Assembly (NCBI RefSeq): GCF_016612545.1
Contig: NZ_JAENRY010000092.1
Coordinates: 1-64,000, forward strand
DNA length: 64,000 nt
Direction of reading: 5' to 3'
Source of the DNA: Streptomyces sp. MBT65
Lineage (GTDB): Bacteria; Actinomycetota; Actinomycetes; Streptomycetales; Streptomycetaceae
The notes under the pieces were generated by a model. That model was given only the letters and a program-made list of their open reading frames with translations. It did no database searches and was not told the DNA's origin. The stretch's first letter is position 1, and every line of letters starts with the position of its first letter. A program made the translations under genes and the position numbers. Positions 8,125-15,327 of the stretch are shown in pieces.

Positions 8125-8955
8125 CTAGCAGTGGACGAGGGCGACGGGGCAGTCCGCCTCGTTCAGCGCCGTCTGGCAGACCGGGTCCAGGGGAAGGCCC
8201 ACGAACCCGAACCGGCCGCGCGCCCCGACCACGAGGAGCTGGCTGTCGGCGCTGGCCTCGACGAGAGCTCGGCGGGACCGGCCATGCGGTCGACGGCAGC
8301 GCAGGGTGACGTCCGGGTACCGCTCGCGCAGCCCGGCCAGGGCGCCGGCGAGCGCGACATCCTCCTCGTCCTCGGTCACTGCTTGGGCGGACCCGCCATA
8401 GGGACGTGCGTGCACGGCCACGAGGTCCGCGCCGCGTGCCGAGGCCTCGGCGAAGGCGAACTCCGCGGCTCCCCGCAGCGTCGACGTGCCATGGACCGCG
8501 AGCAGCACCGGACCGACCGGGTTCGGCCTGCCGCGCACCACCAGCAGCGGACCGGACACCCGCGCGGACAGGCGCCGGGCAAGCGATCCGTTGCGCAAGG
8601 TGCCGTACGCCTGTGCGCCATCGGCTCCGACAACAGTCAGCGATGCGGAGCGCGACACGCACTCCAGCACGTTCTCGGGCTCGCCGACGAGGACCTCTCG
8701 CGAGATCCGCACGCGCGGCGCGGCACTGTGGGCGTGCCGCTCGGCCTCGGCCAGCGCACCCTGCTTCGACGCGTGCCCGCCGGCCCCGTTCGTCTCCCAC
8801 GAGGGAATGCCGAACCGGCCTGCCGCGGCTGGCCAGCCGACCACCTGCGTCAGCTCCAGGCCGACCCCGAGCCGCTCGGCCGCCTGCGCGGCGACTTCCA
8901 CCACTGCCAGATTCGACCGCGAACCGTCCACTCCCACGACCACCGGGCCACTCAT
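8125..8955 (-). CDS. Universal stress protein, two Usp domains
   Basis: A 276-residue tandem Usp protein. The first domain begins VVVGVDGSRSNLAVVEVA; the second ends VGARGRFGFVGLPLDPVCQT. The glycine loops are more degenerate than in the neighbouring Usp proteins (GADGAQAYGTLRNGSLARR), so ATP binding is uncertain. GAGAGGGG precedes the ATG. A frame open to 9141 extends upstream but crosses the OsdR-type boxes and is not used. Confidence 0.88.
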   Translation of the reverse strand: MSGPVVVGVDGSRSNLAVVEVAAQAAERLGVGLELTQVVGWPAAAGRFGIPSWETNGAGGHASKQGALAEAERHAHSAAPRVRISREVLVGEPENVLECVSRSASLTVVGADGAQAYGTLRNGSLARRLSARVSGPLLVVRGRPNPVGPVLLAVHGTSTLRGAAEFAFAEASARGADLVAVHARPYGGSAQAVTEDEEDVALAGALAGLRERYPDVTLRCRRPHGRSRRALVEASADSQLLVVGARGRFGFVGLPLDPVCQTALNEADCPVALVHC

Positions 8956-9044
8956 CACAGTCCACCCCTCTCCAGGCGCCCTCCCTGGCGGAAGGGGCGA
9001 TTCACCGGACTCCAGATTCGTGCGGTCCCCCGCCACGCCCACAG

Positions 9045-9080
9045 GGGCCGGACGGTCCCCGTCGACCCACCGACCGGCCC
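9045..9080 (-). promoter_or_regulatory. OsdR-type box pair before Usp gene
   Basis: GGGCCGGACGGTCC at 9045-9058 and a weaker half-conserved copy CCACCGACCGGCCC at 9067-9080, centres 22 bp apart, 90-125 bp before the Usp start. Confidence 0.6.
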
Positions 9081-9198
9081 CCGTGCCCGTGCTCATCGGA
9101 CCCGACAGGTTCTCCGGACGGCGCGGGGACCAGTTCCGCAACGTCGAGGGCGGGGCGACGGACGGCCTGTACCGTCGATCGTCGTCCCGCCCTCGACC

Positions 9199-9471
9199 TC
9201 AGTGTTCGGTGAGCCTGGAGCCGTCCGTACGCAGGACGGCCAGGCGGTTGCGGTACTCCTCCTCATCGATCTCCCCACGGGCGAACCGGTCGGCCAGCAC
9301 CTGCTCGGGCGGCGGCGATCCGACCTGGTGCGGACGCTGAGGGGTACGGCTCAGGTTGCGGATAAGCAGGACGGCGATGGTCACGAGCAGGGCCCAGAGC
9401 AGGACCGAGCCGATCGACATCGCGAACCAGTCCCATCCGCTCATGCCGTGTTGGTTCCAGTACGTCATCAC
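9199..9471 (-). CDS. Small SHOCT-domain membrane protein
   Basis: A 90-residue protein with one membrane helix (MSIGSVLLWALLVTIAVLLI, residues 18-37) and a C-terminal SHOCT motif (QVLADRFARGEIDEEEYRNR), a short helical module found at the ends of many bacterial proteins and thought to aid oligomerisation. Start is GTG (9471) or the adjacent ATG (9468), both after GAGGAGG. It lies 14 bases after the downstream end of the Usp gene at 9485 on the same strand, so they are likely cotranscribed. Confidence 0.82.
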   Translation of the reverse strand: MMTYWNQHGMSGWDWFAMSIGSVLLWALLVTIAVLLIRNLSRTPQRPHQVGSPPPEQVLADRFARGEIDEEEYRNRLAVLRTDGSRLTEH

Positions 9472-9484
9472 GGTGGTCGCCTCC

Positions 9485-10384
9485 TCAGTCGTGCGGGACC
9501 ACGGCGACGGGGCAGTCGACGTGGTGGATGACGGCGTGGGTGACGGGACCGATCCGGCGGCCGACCGGCCGTTCCGCGATCCGACGGCCGACGACCAGCA
9601 GACTCGCGCCGGAAGCGGCCCGTATCAGCGCGGTCTGGGGCCGGTCCTTGGTAACCGTCTCGACGACCTCGACGCCGGGGTACTTGTCGCGCCACAGCCG
9701 CAGCGCGCCGGCCAGGACGACCTGCCACTCCTCGGCCCGGTGCGGGTCGTTGAGCAGGTCGATCTCACCGGGGCCGAGCCCCAGCGTGGGCGTCTGCCAG
9801 GCGTGGACGACCCGGAGCCGCGCCCCGTGCAACCGGGCCGCCTCGAAGGCGAACTCGATGACCGCGTCGCAAGGTGCGTCGAGGTCGAGGGCCAGCACCA
9901 CGTCCCGGTATCCGGTGCGTGTCCCGGCGCTGTCGCCTGCGGTCGGCAGTTGCTCGTCCGCCGCTTCCTCGCCCGCCCGGACCAGGACCACGGGGCCGGT
10001 GGAGCGAGCCGCCACACCCTGCGCGACCGAGCCCACCAGGAACCCGGCGACACCGCTCAGGCCGCGCGAACCCAGCACCACCAGCTCGGCACCTTCGGCC
10101 AGCTTCAACAGGGCCGGGATCGCGGCCCCTTCCACCTGATCGTCGTAGAGGCGCACGTCCGGGCACGCGGCCCGGACCCGGTCCTCGGCCTGCCGCAGTG
10201 CGCGCCGCGCCAGATACCGCTGGGCCGCGCTGTCGGACTCTCCCTCTCCACGACGCGGATGCCAGTCCCAGGCGTGCACGAGCCGCAGCGGCAGGCCGCG
10301 ACGCAGTGCTTCCCGAGCCGCCCATTCAGCGGCGGCCAGGCTCTCCGCAGATCCGTCCACTCCGGTCATGACGGACGCAGGCAT
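9485..10384 (-). CDS. Universal stress protein, two Usp domains
   Basis: A 299-residue tandem Usp protein. The first domain starts SVMTGVDGSAESLAAAEWAA and carries the ATP loop GSRGLSGVAGFLVGSVAQG; the second has VVGRRIAERPVGRRIGP, which lacks the canonical spacing. It is the closest relative in this window of the Usp at 43-948. GGGGAGG precedes the ATG at 10384. It leads a probable two-gene unit with the SHOCT protein and is divergent from the decarboxylase. Confidence 0.92.
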   Translation of the reverse strand: MPASVMTGVDGSAESLAAAEWAAREALRRGLPLRLVHAWDWHPRRGEGESDSAAQRYLARRALRQAEDRVRAACPDVRLYDDQVEGAAIPALLKLAEGAELVVLGSRGLSGVAGFLVGSVAQGVAARSTGPVVLVRAGEEAADEQLPTAGDSAGTRTGYRDVVLALDLDAPCDAVIEFAFEAARLHGARLRVVHAWQTPTLGLGPGEIDLLNDPHRAEEWQVVLAGALRLWRDKYPGVEVVETVTKDRPQTALIRAASGASLLVVGRRIAERPVGRRIGPVTHAVIHHVDCPVAVVPHD

Positions 10385-10453
10385 GATCCGCACCTCCCCA
10401 CATTCGGTGTGTTCCTCGATGCCAGCCTCGTTCCCCGACCGCCGGGGCGGGAG

Positions 10454-10488
10454 GGGCCTCCGGGGCCCTGCACGGGACCAATCGGCCC
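10454..10488. promoter_or_regulatory. Paired OsdR-type boxes, divergent promoter
   Basis: GGGCCTCCGGGGCC at 10454-10467 and GGACCAATCGGCCC at 10475-10488, centres 21 bp apart. The Usp start is 70 bp away on one side and the decarboxylase start about 280 bp away on the other. The rest of 10489-10768 shows no gene I can support. Confidence 0.68.
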
Positions 10489-10768
10489 CATCTCCCCATT
10501 GCCGACGGTCAGTTGGGGAGCTTGTGCCGACGGGACTCACCCAGTTGGAAGCGAACCGTCCGTGGGCAACCGCACGCGCCAGGGGGTGTCGCCACTGTCT
10601 CAAGACCTGCGAAGCCGAGCTTGTGGCCGGATTCACGACCATGGATGCACAGGCCGCGTCGAGTCGTGCCGGCACACGTGTCGGCCGATACGCATGGCTC
10701 GTTACGATCATGGCCCTCGCTCCGCCGACCAGGGGGTCTCGTGACGACGAAAGGCCCCACGCGCCACC

Positions 10769-12292
10769 ATGGCTCACCGTTTGAATGACCCTGCTCCGTC
10801 ATTGTTCGTCGAATCCGGTCTGTCCCCGGAGCCGCCCGCGGTCCACGCGAAGGTGCTTCGCGACGAACTCGTGACGGCGGCCGAGTGGGCCGCCCGGTAC
10901 CTGAGCGAGCTGCCGCAGGGCCCGGTGAGCCGTCCGCTGCCTCCGCAGGCGCGGTCCCGGCTGCGTGCGGGGCAACTGTCGCAACGGGGCGGGGAGTTGG
11001 GTGCGGTGCTGGACTTCGTGCGCGAGGAGATCGCACCGTACCCGACCGGGAACGGACACCCCGCGTTCTTCGCCTGGGTCAACTCGCCGCCCGCACCCGC
11101 CGGGATCGTCGCCGACCTGCTTGCCTGTGCCGTCAACGCGACCTGTGGGATGGGCGAGAACGCCCTGATGGACCTGGAACGCGGCACCGTGCGCATGCTC
11201 GCCGATCTGGCGGGCCTGCCCGACGGCACGGGCGGAGTCCTGACCAGCGGCGGCTCCATGGCCAACCTGCTCGCCCTGGCCACCGCCCGCACCTGGTTCC
11301 TCACCCGGCGGGGCTCCGCCGACGGCCCCGCCTACGACCGCGACCACGCCCGCCTCACCCTCTACTACAGCGCCCAGGCACACATGTCCGTCGCCAAGGC
11401 AGCCGCCTGTGTAGGCCTGCCCGATCATCGACTGCGCCCCATCGCCACCGGCCCGCACGACCGCCTGGACCCGGCCGTGCTGCGCGCTGCGGTTGCCGCC
11501 GACCTGGCCGCAGGCCTGCTGCCCTTCTGCACGGTCACCACGCTGGGCACCACCGCCACCGGCGCCGTGGATCCCCTCGAACCGGTCACCGGCCTGTGCC
11601 GGAGCATGGGGATGTGGCATCACGCGGACGGGGCCTGGGGCGGACTCGGCGCAGGTGTGCCGGCCCTGGCACCCCAATACGCGGGCATCGGCGGCGTCGA
11701 CTCGCTGACCGTGGACCCGCACAAGACCCTCAGCGTGCCGGTGGGCTGCGGAGCGCTGCTCGTCCCCGACCCCGAGCACCTGCACACGGCCTTCGCCCAC
11801 CAGGCCTCCTACCTCACCGCAGGTGAACCGGACGCCCTGCCCTGGCTGTCCCACGCGACGATCGAGCTGACCCGCCCTGGCACCCGGGCCCTCGGCCTGT
11901 GGGCCACCCTGCACCACCTGGGCCGGGACGGCGTCACCCGTCTGATCGAGCACTACCTGGCCCTCTCCGACGAGCTGCGCAAGCGGATCATCGCCGAACC
12001 CCGGCTGCACCTGCTGGCCGGGGGCCCGTGGCCGGTCGCCTGCTTCCGGATCACCGACCCCGACGGCGCCGACCCGGACGCCCTCCACACCCGCGTCGCC
12101 CGCCACGTCCAGGACAACGGACGCGCCTACCTCGCCACCGTCGCCGTCCACGGCCGTACCGTTCTGCGCGCCGCCCTGTGCAACTACCGCACCACCACGG
12201 ACGACCTCGACCTGCTCATCCGCGAAGTCCTCCACGCCACCGACGCCGAGCAGTCCGCCCCAGAGACCGATGCGCCATCGCAGCACAAGTGA
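10769..12292 (+). CDS. PLP-dependent amino acid decarboxylase (group II)
   Basis: A 507-residue group II pyridoxal-phosphate decarboxylase, the family of glutamate, aromatic amino acid and diaminobutyrate decarboxylases. Visible are the cofactor segment TSGGSMANLLAL, the pair HADGAWGG and the lysine site VDPHKTLSVPVGCGALL (Lys near residue 319). The substrate cannot be read from sequence. Decarboxylation consumes protons, so a role in acid or fermentative stress would fit this neighbourhood, as inference. The ATG follows GAAAGG at a longish distance. It converges on a Usp gene. Confidence 0.88.
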   Translation: MAHRLNDPAPSLFVESGLSPEPPAVHAKVLRDELVTAAEWAARYLSELPQGPVSRPLPPQARSRLRAGQLSQRGGELGAVLDFVREEIAPYPTGNGHPAFFAWVNSPPAPAGIVADLLACAVNATCGMGENALMDLERGTVRMLADLAGLPDGTGGVLTSGGSMANLLALATARTWFLTRRGSADGPAYDRDHARLTLYYSAQAHMSVAKAAACVGLPDHRLRPIATGPHDRLDPAVLRAAVAADLAAGLLPFCTVTTLGTTATGAVDPLEPVTGLCRSMGMWHHADGAWGGLGAGVPALAPQYAGIGGVDSLTVDPHKTLSVPVGCGALLVPDPEHLHTAFAHQASYLTAGEPDALPWLSHATIELTRPGTRALGLWATLHHLGRDGVTRLIEHYLALSDELRKRIIAEPRLHLLAGGPWPVACFRITDPDGADPDALHTRVARHVQDNGRAYLATVAVHGRTVLRAALCNYRTTTDDLDLLIREVLHATDAEQSAPETDAPSQHK

Positions 12293-12389
12293 CCCCGGCC
12301 ACCAGGACCTCGACCGCTCGGCGCTGCGGCGGGAACCGTCCCTGGTGCGCTACGGGCAGTGGTCGTACGACGTCGGCCGTCCGAAGCCG

Positions 12390-13277
12390 TCAGGATCGGC
12401 CGAACAGCGGTACGACCACGACCGGGCACTGCGCGTGGTGCAGCAGCGCGTGCGCGATCCGGGCCGTGCGGACGCCGAGGGGACTCCGCCCGCGTCTGGC
12501 CCCGATGATCACGAGGTCGGCGGCAGCCGACCGTTTCACCAACTGAGTGCGGGCCGATCCCTCGACCGTCGTACTGCGAACCCTGACCCGCGGATGGTCC
12601 AGTACGACGTCGCGCAGCAACGTGTCCAGCAGAGCGGAGGCCCGCGCCTCGTGACGGCGGACAGCTTCCGCCGCCGGACAGGAATGGTCCACGGTCTCGC
12701 GCGCCGGGCGTCGCCAGGCGCGCACGATGTCGAGGACACAGCCACGTGCCTCGGCCTCGCGGAAGGCGAACCGGACCGCCTCCCCGCTGGTGCCGGGATC
12801 CCCCGCGCCGAGCAGGATGCGTTCGTGACAGCCGGCCAGGCCGGCCTTGTCACCGCGGACCACGATCACCGGGCAATGGGCCCGGACCGCCAGCGCCGGG
12901 CCGACCGAGCCGAGGAGCAGTCCCATCAGCTCACCGAGACCACGCGATCCCGTCACCAGGGCGGAGGCGTGGCGGTCCTCCGCCAGAAGCACGGACAGCA
13001 CGTCCCCGGGAACGGCCTCACTGTCGACCTTCACATCCGGGCCGCGTCGGCGGGCCCGGGCTGCTGCCGAGGCGACCACGTCCTCCGGCGAGCGCCGCTC
13101 CGACAGGGGTTCGGAATCGGCGGTACGGGTGGGAGCGCCTTGATCGAGCTCCTCCGGGATAAAGGCGTGCACCAGCCGTAGCGGCAGGCCCAGCCTGGCG
13201 GCCTCGTCGACTGCCCAGTCGATCGCGAGCAGACTCGGTGCCGATCCGTCGACACCCACGATCAGGGGTCGCTCCAT
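12390..13277 (-). CDS. Universal stress protein, two Usp domains
   Basis: A 295-residue tandem Usp protein. The first domain (LIVGVDGSAPSLLAIDWAVD) has the loop GSRGLGELMGLLLGSVGPAL; the second ends IIGARRGRSPLGVRTARIA. Both halves keep recognisable loops, though only the first has the canonical glycines. ATG at 13277 is preferred; a GTG at 13286 lies closer to GAAAGG and is possible. The palindrome at 13363-13376 lies 86-99 bp upstream. Confidence 0.9.
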   Translation of the reverse strand: MERPLIVGVDGSAPSLLAIDWAVDEAARLGLPLRLVHAFIPEELDQGAPTRTADSEPLSERRSPEDVVASAAARARRRGPDVKVDSEAVPGDVLSVLLAEDRHASALVTGSRGLGELMGLLLGSVGPALAVRAHCPVIVVRGDKAGLAGCHERILLGAGDPGTSGEAVRFAFREAEARGCVLDIVRAWRRPARETVDHSCPAAEAVRRHEARASALLDTLLRDVVLDHPRVRVRSTTVEGSARTQLVKRSAAADLVIIGARRGRSPLGVRTARIAHALLHHAQCPVVVVPLFGRS

Positions 13278-13362
13278 CGCGCCCACCGCCTTTCACCGAT
13301 CTGCGGCGTCCTCCAGGACAGGGCTCCACCGTCACCGTCGCACGCACGGCCTGGCGGGACGA

Positions 13363-13376
13363 GGGCCACTCGGCCC
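13363..13376. promoter_or_regulatory. OsdR-type box before Usp gene
   Basis: GGGCCACTCGGCCC between the divergent Usp and DUF4389 genes. A degraded partner (TGCCCGCTCAGCCC, 13384-13397) lies 21 bp further on. Confidence 0.6.
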
Positions 13377-13644
13377 GGTCGTCTGCCCGCTCAGCCCCTG
13401 GGCCGGTGGGCATCACAGCGAGACGCTGACCGCAACGCCGGGTGGCTGCCAGGTGCCGTTTACAGCTCGTTCGTCGTCGGCTGCTTCCCGGTAGCGGGAG
13501 TCGTCGGACCCATCGCGTTCTTGAGCATCCGGGGCGCCGTGCTGCGGCGGGGCGAGTGTGAGGCCGTCATCGAGGAGCGGCACTCCCGGCAAGCGCGCCG
13601 ACCACCGGAGCTGAACGCAGTTGTCCCCGAAAGGATCGTTCGCC
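13377..13644 (+). other. Leader region with possible small ORF remnant
   Basis: The plus frame ending at 13652 reads like a short membrane protein (SSFVVGCFPVAGVVGPIAFL) followed by a charged tail, and its stop overlaps the DUF4389 start by eight bases. No ATG, GTG or TTG was found at a sensible place, only CTG, so it may be a broken gene or chance reading. Confidence 0.25.
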
Positions 13645-14298
13645 ATGGATGAAGCGATGCCCGCGGTCTACCCCGCGCGGTTGACCGCAGATCTCGATCC
13701 GTCCCTGTCCCGCTGGCTGTGGCTGGTGAAGTGGCTGCTCGCCGTCCCCCACTACGTCGTGCTGTTCTTCCTGTGGGTGGCGTTCGTGGGGACGAGCGCG
13801 GTGGCCTTCTTCGCTGTCCTGTTCACCGGTCGCTACCCGCGCCCGCTGTTCGACTTCAACACCGGTGTGCTGCGGTGGAGTTGGCGTGTGGCGTACTATG
13901 CGTACGGCGCTCTGGGCACCGACCGCTACCCGCCCTTCACCCTCGCCGACGTGCCGGACTACCCCACGCACTGGGACGTGGCGTATCCGGAGCAGTTGTC
14001 CCGTGGTCTCGTCCTGGTGAAGTGGTGGCTCCTGGCCGTCCCGCACTATCTGATCCTGGCGTTCCTGCTCGGCGGGCTGAAGGTGCCCTGGGCCTCGGGC
14101 GGGCTCATCGCGCTGCTCGTCGTGTTCGCCGGGGTCTCGCTGGCCGCCACCGGGCGGTATCCGCGCGGGCTGTTCGACCTGGTGATCGGGCTCAACCGGT
14201 GGGTGCTGCGTGTGGTCGCGTACACGGCGCTCCTCACGGACGTGTATCCGCCGTTCCGGCTCGACCAGGGTGGCGACGAACCGGGAACCGCGCCCTGA
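13645..14298 (+). CDS. DUF4389 membrane protein
   Basis: A 217-residue protein with a duplicated DUF4389 unit. Each half has an aromatic membrane segment (WLVKWLLAVPHYVVLFFLWVA and the matching VLVKWWLLAVPHYLILAFLL) followed by a TGRYPRPLFDF/TGRYPRGLFDL motif and a YPPF element. Such proteins are common in actinobacteria and have no assigned function. GAAAGGA lies eight bases before the ATG at 13645. It shares an intergenic region with the divergent Usp gene and is followed by another Usp gene with its own boxes. Confidence 0.85.
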   Translation: MDEAMPAVYPARLTADLDPSLSRWLWLVKWLLAVPHYVVLFFLWVAFVGTSAVAFFAVLFTGRYPRPLFDFNTGVLRWSWRVAYYAYGALGTDRYPPFTLADVPDYPTHWDVAYPEQLSRGLVLVKWWLLAVPHYLILAFLLGGLKVPWASGGLIALLVVFAGVSLAATGRYPRGLFDLVIGLNRWVLRVVAYTALLTDVYPPFRLDQGGDEPGTAP

Positions 14299-14335
14299 CA
14301 ACGGCAGCCGCCGGTCTTTCCGGGCCGACGGCAAG

Positions 14336-14370
14336 GGCCCGTTGGGCCCGGACACGGCCCCCGTCGGCCC
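14336..14370 (+). promoter_or_regulatory. Paired OsdR-type boxes before Usp gene
   Basis: GGCCCGTTGGGCCC at 14336-14349 and GCCCCCGTCGGCCC at 14357-14370, centres exactly 21 bp apart and about 60 bp before the Usp start. Confidence 0.7.
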
Positions 14371-14430
14371 ACGCCACGGCCGCCGTGTCCGGGCCACTGT
14401 GGTGACAAGAGGCCGACCGAGGAGGCTGCC

Positions 14431-14943
14431 ATGACCGAACACACCTACGGCAACGGGATCGTGGTGGGCGTCAACGGATCCGAAGCGTCCATGGCAGCTC
14501 TGCGTTGGGCGGCCGAACAGGCAACGGTCCTGCACACCTGCCTCGTGGCCGTGCACGCCTGGGAACCGGCCGCGAGCGGACACGCACCCTACGCTCCGGT
14601 GCCCGACGGGCCGACGATCGCCCAGGAGCGCGAACAAGCCGCTCAAGTTCTCGCGGCCACCGTGCGCGAGGCCCTCGATCCCCGGACCAGCGGTGCCGTG
14701 CGGCGCGTCGTGGTGGAGGGGCCACCCTCCCGCGTGCTGCTCCAACAGGCGCGCGGCGCCCTGCTGTTGGCCCTGGGTCGCAAGGCGCACGGGAACTTCG
14801 GACTGCCCTCGGTCGGCCCGGTGGGCCGTGAATGCCTACGACACTCGACGGTTCCGGTGGTGACCGTGCCCGTCGCGGAACCGTCCCGGGAACCGCAGGA
14901 AGCCGTCGATTCGCCTTCGCTGGCCAGGAGTGGCGCGTCGTAG
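14431..14943 (+). CDS. Universal stress protein, single Usp domain
   Basis: A 170-residue protein with one Usp domain (IVVGVNGSEASMAALRWAAE to STVPVVTVPV) and an unstructured tail. The loop GRKAHGNFGLPSVGPVG departs from the G-2x-G-9x-G(S/T) pattern, so ATP binding is doubtful. It is the only single-domain Usp here and would have to act as a dimer to match the tandem proteins. GGAGG precedes the ATG; a strong hairpin follows at 14962. Confidence 0.88.
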   Translation: MTEHTYGNGIVVGVNGSEASMAALRWAAEQATVLHTCLVAVHAWEPAASGHAPYAPVPDGPTIAQEREQAAQVLAATVREALDPRTSGAVRRVVVEGPPSRVLLQQARGALLLALGRKAHGNFGLPSVGPVGRECLRHSTVPVVTVPVAEPSREPQEAVDSPSLARSGAS

Positions 14944-14961
14944 CGCCATCGGGAACAACCG

Positions 14962-14992
14962 ACCGGCTCGGACACCTGGGGTCCGAGCCGGT
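14962..14992 (+). terminator. Terminator hairpin after Usp gene
   Basis: A 12-bp perfect stem ACCGGCTCGGAC / GTCCGAGCCGGT with a seven-base loop, 19 bases after the Usp stop. Confidence 0.8.
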
Positions 14993-15016
14993 TCTCGCGC
15001 CGGAGCGGTGCGGGGT

Positions 15017-15054
15017 ATGCCGTACGGGCAAGACGGGGTGGGGCCGGTTGGCTC
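15017..15054 (+). promoter_or_regulatory. Possible weak OsdR-type boxes
   Basis: ATGCCGTACGGGCA (15017-15030) and GGGCCGGTTGGCTC (15041-15054) lie about 24 bp apart and 140-170 bp before the short ORF at 15191. Both depart from the consensus, so this is a tentative call. Confidence 0.35.
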
Positions 15055-15190
15055 TGGCGCGTGGTCGCTGTGGCCCACGCAAGGGGGTCGGAGGCCCCAT
15101 CGTCGTACGAGCGACAGCGGACGAGGCTCAGGGATACGCGGTGGCCGGGTGAGAGACACCCGGCCCATGGAAATCCAGGAGGCGGCGGTC

Positions 15191-15286
15191 ATGAAGCGCA
15201 TACAGGAGACCAAGCGCCTCTCGATCCCGCGCCGGCCGGCGCCGCTCGAACTGCGGACCCCGTCTGGACGCCGCCTCCCTTGTTGA
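15191..15286 (+). CDS. Possible 31-residue basic peptide
   Basis: A short ORF beginning MKRIQETKRL and ending LPC, preceded by AGGAGG at eight bases, an ideal ribosome binding site. It is rich in arginine, proline and leucine and has a single C-terminal cysteine. No family is recognised. An upstream in-frame ATG at 15167 is possible but has no site. It lies between the Usp terminator and the STAND protein, with weak OsdR-type boxes upstream. It may be a real small protein or a chance ORF. Confidence 0.4.
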   Translation: MKRIQETKRLSIPRRPAPLELRTPSGRRLPC

Positions 15287-15327
15287 TAGGGCACTGATTC
15301 CGAATGCGATCTGTCATGCCGCAGGAA

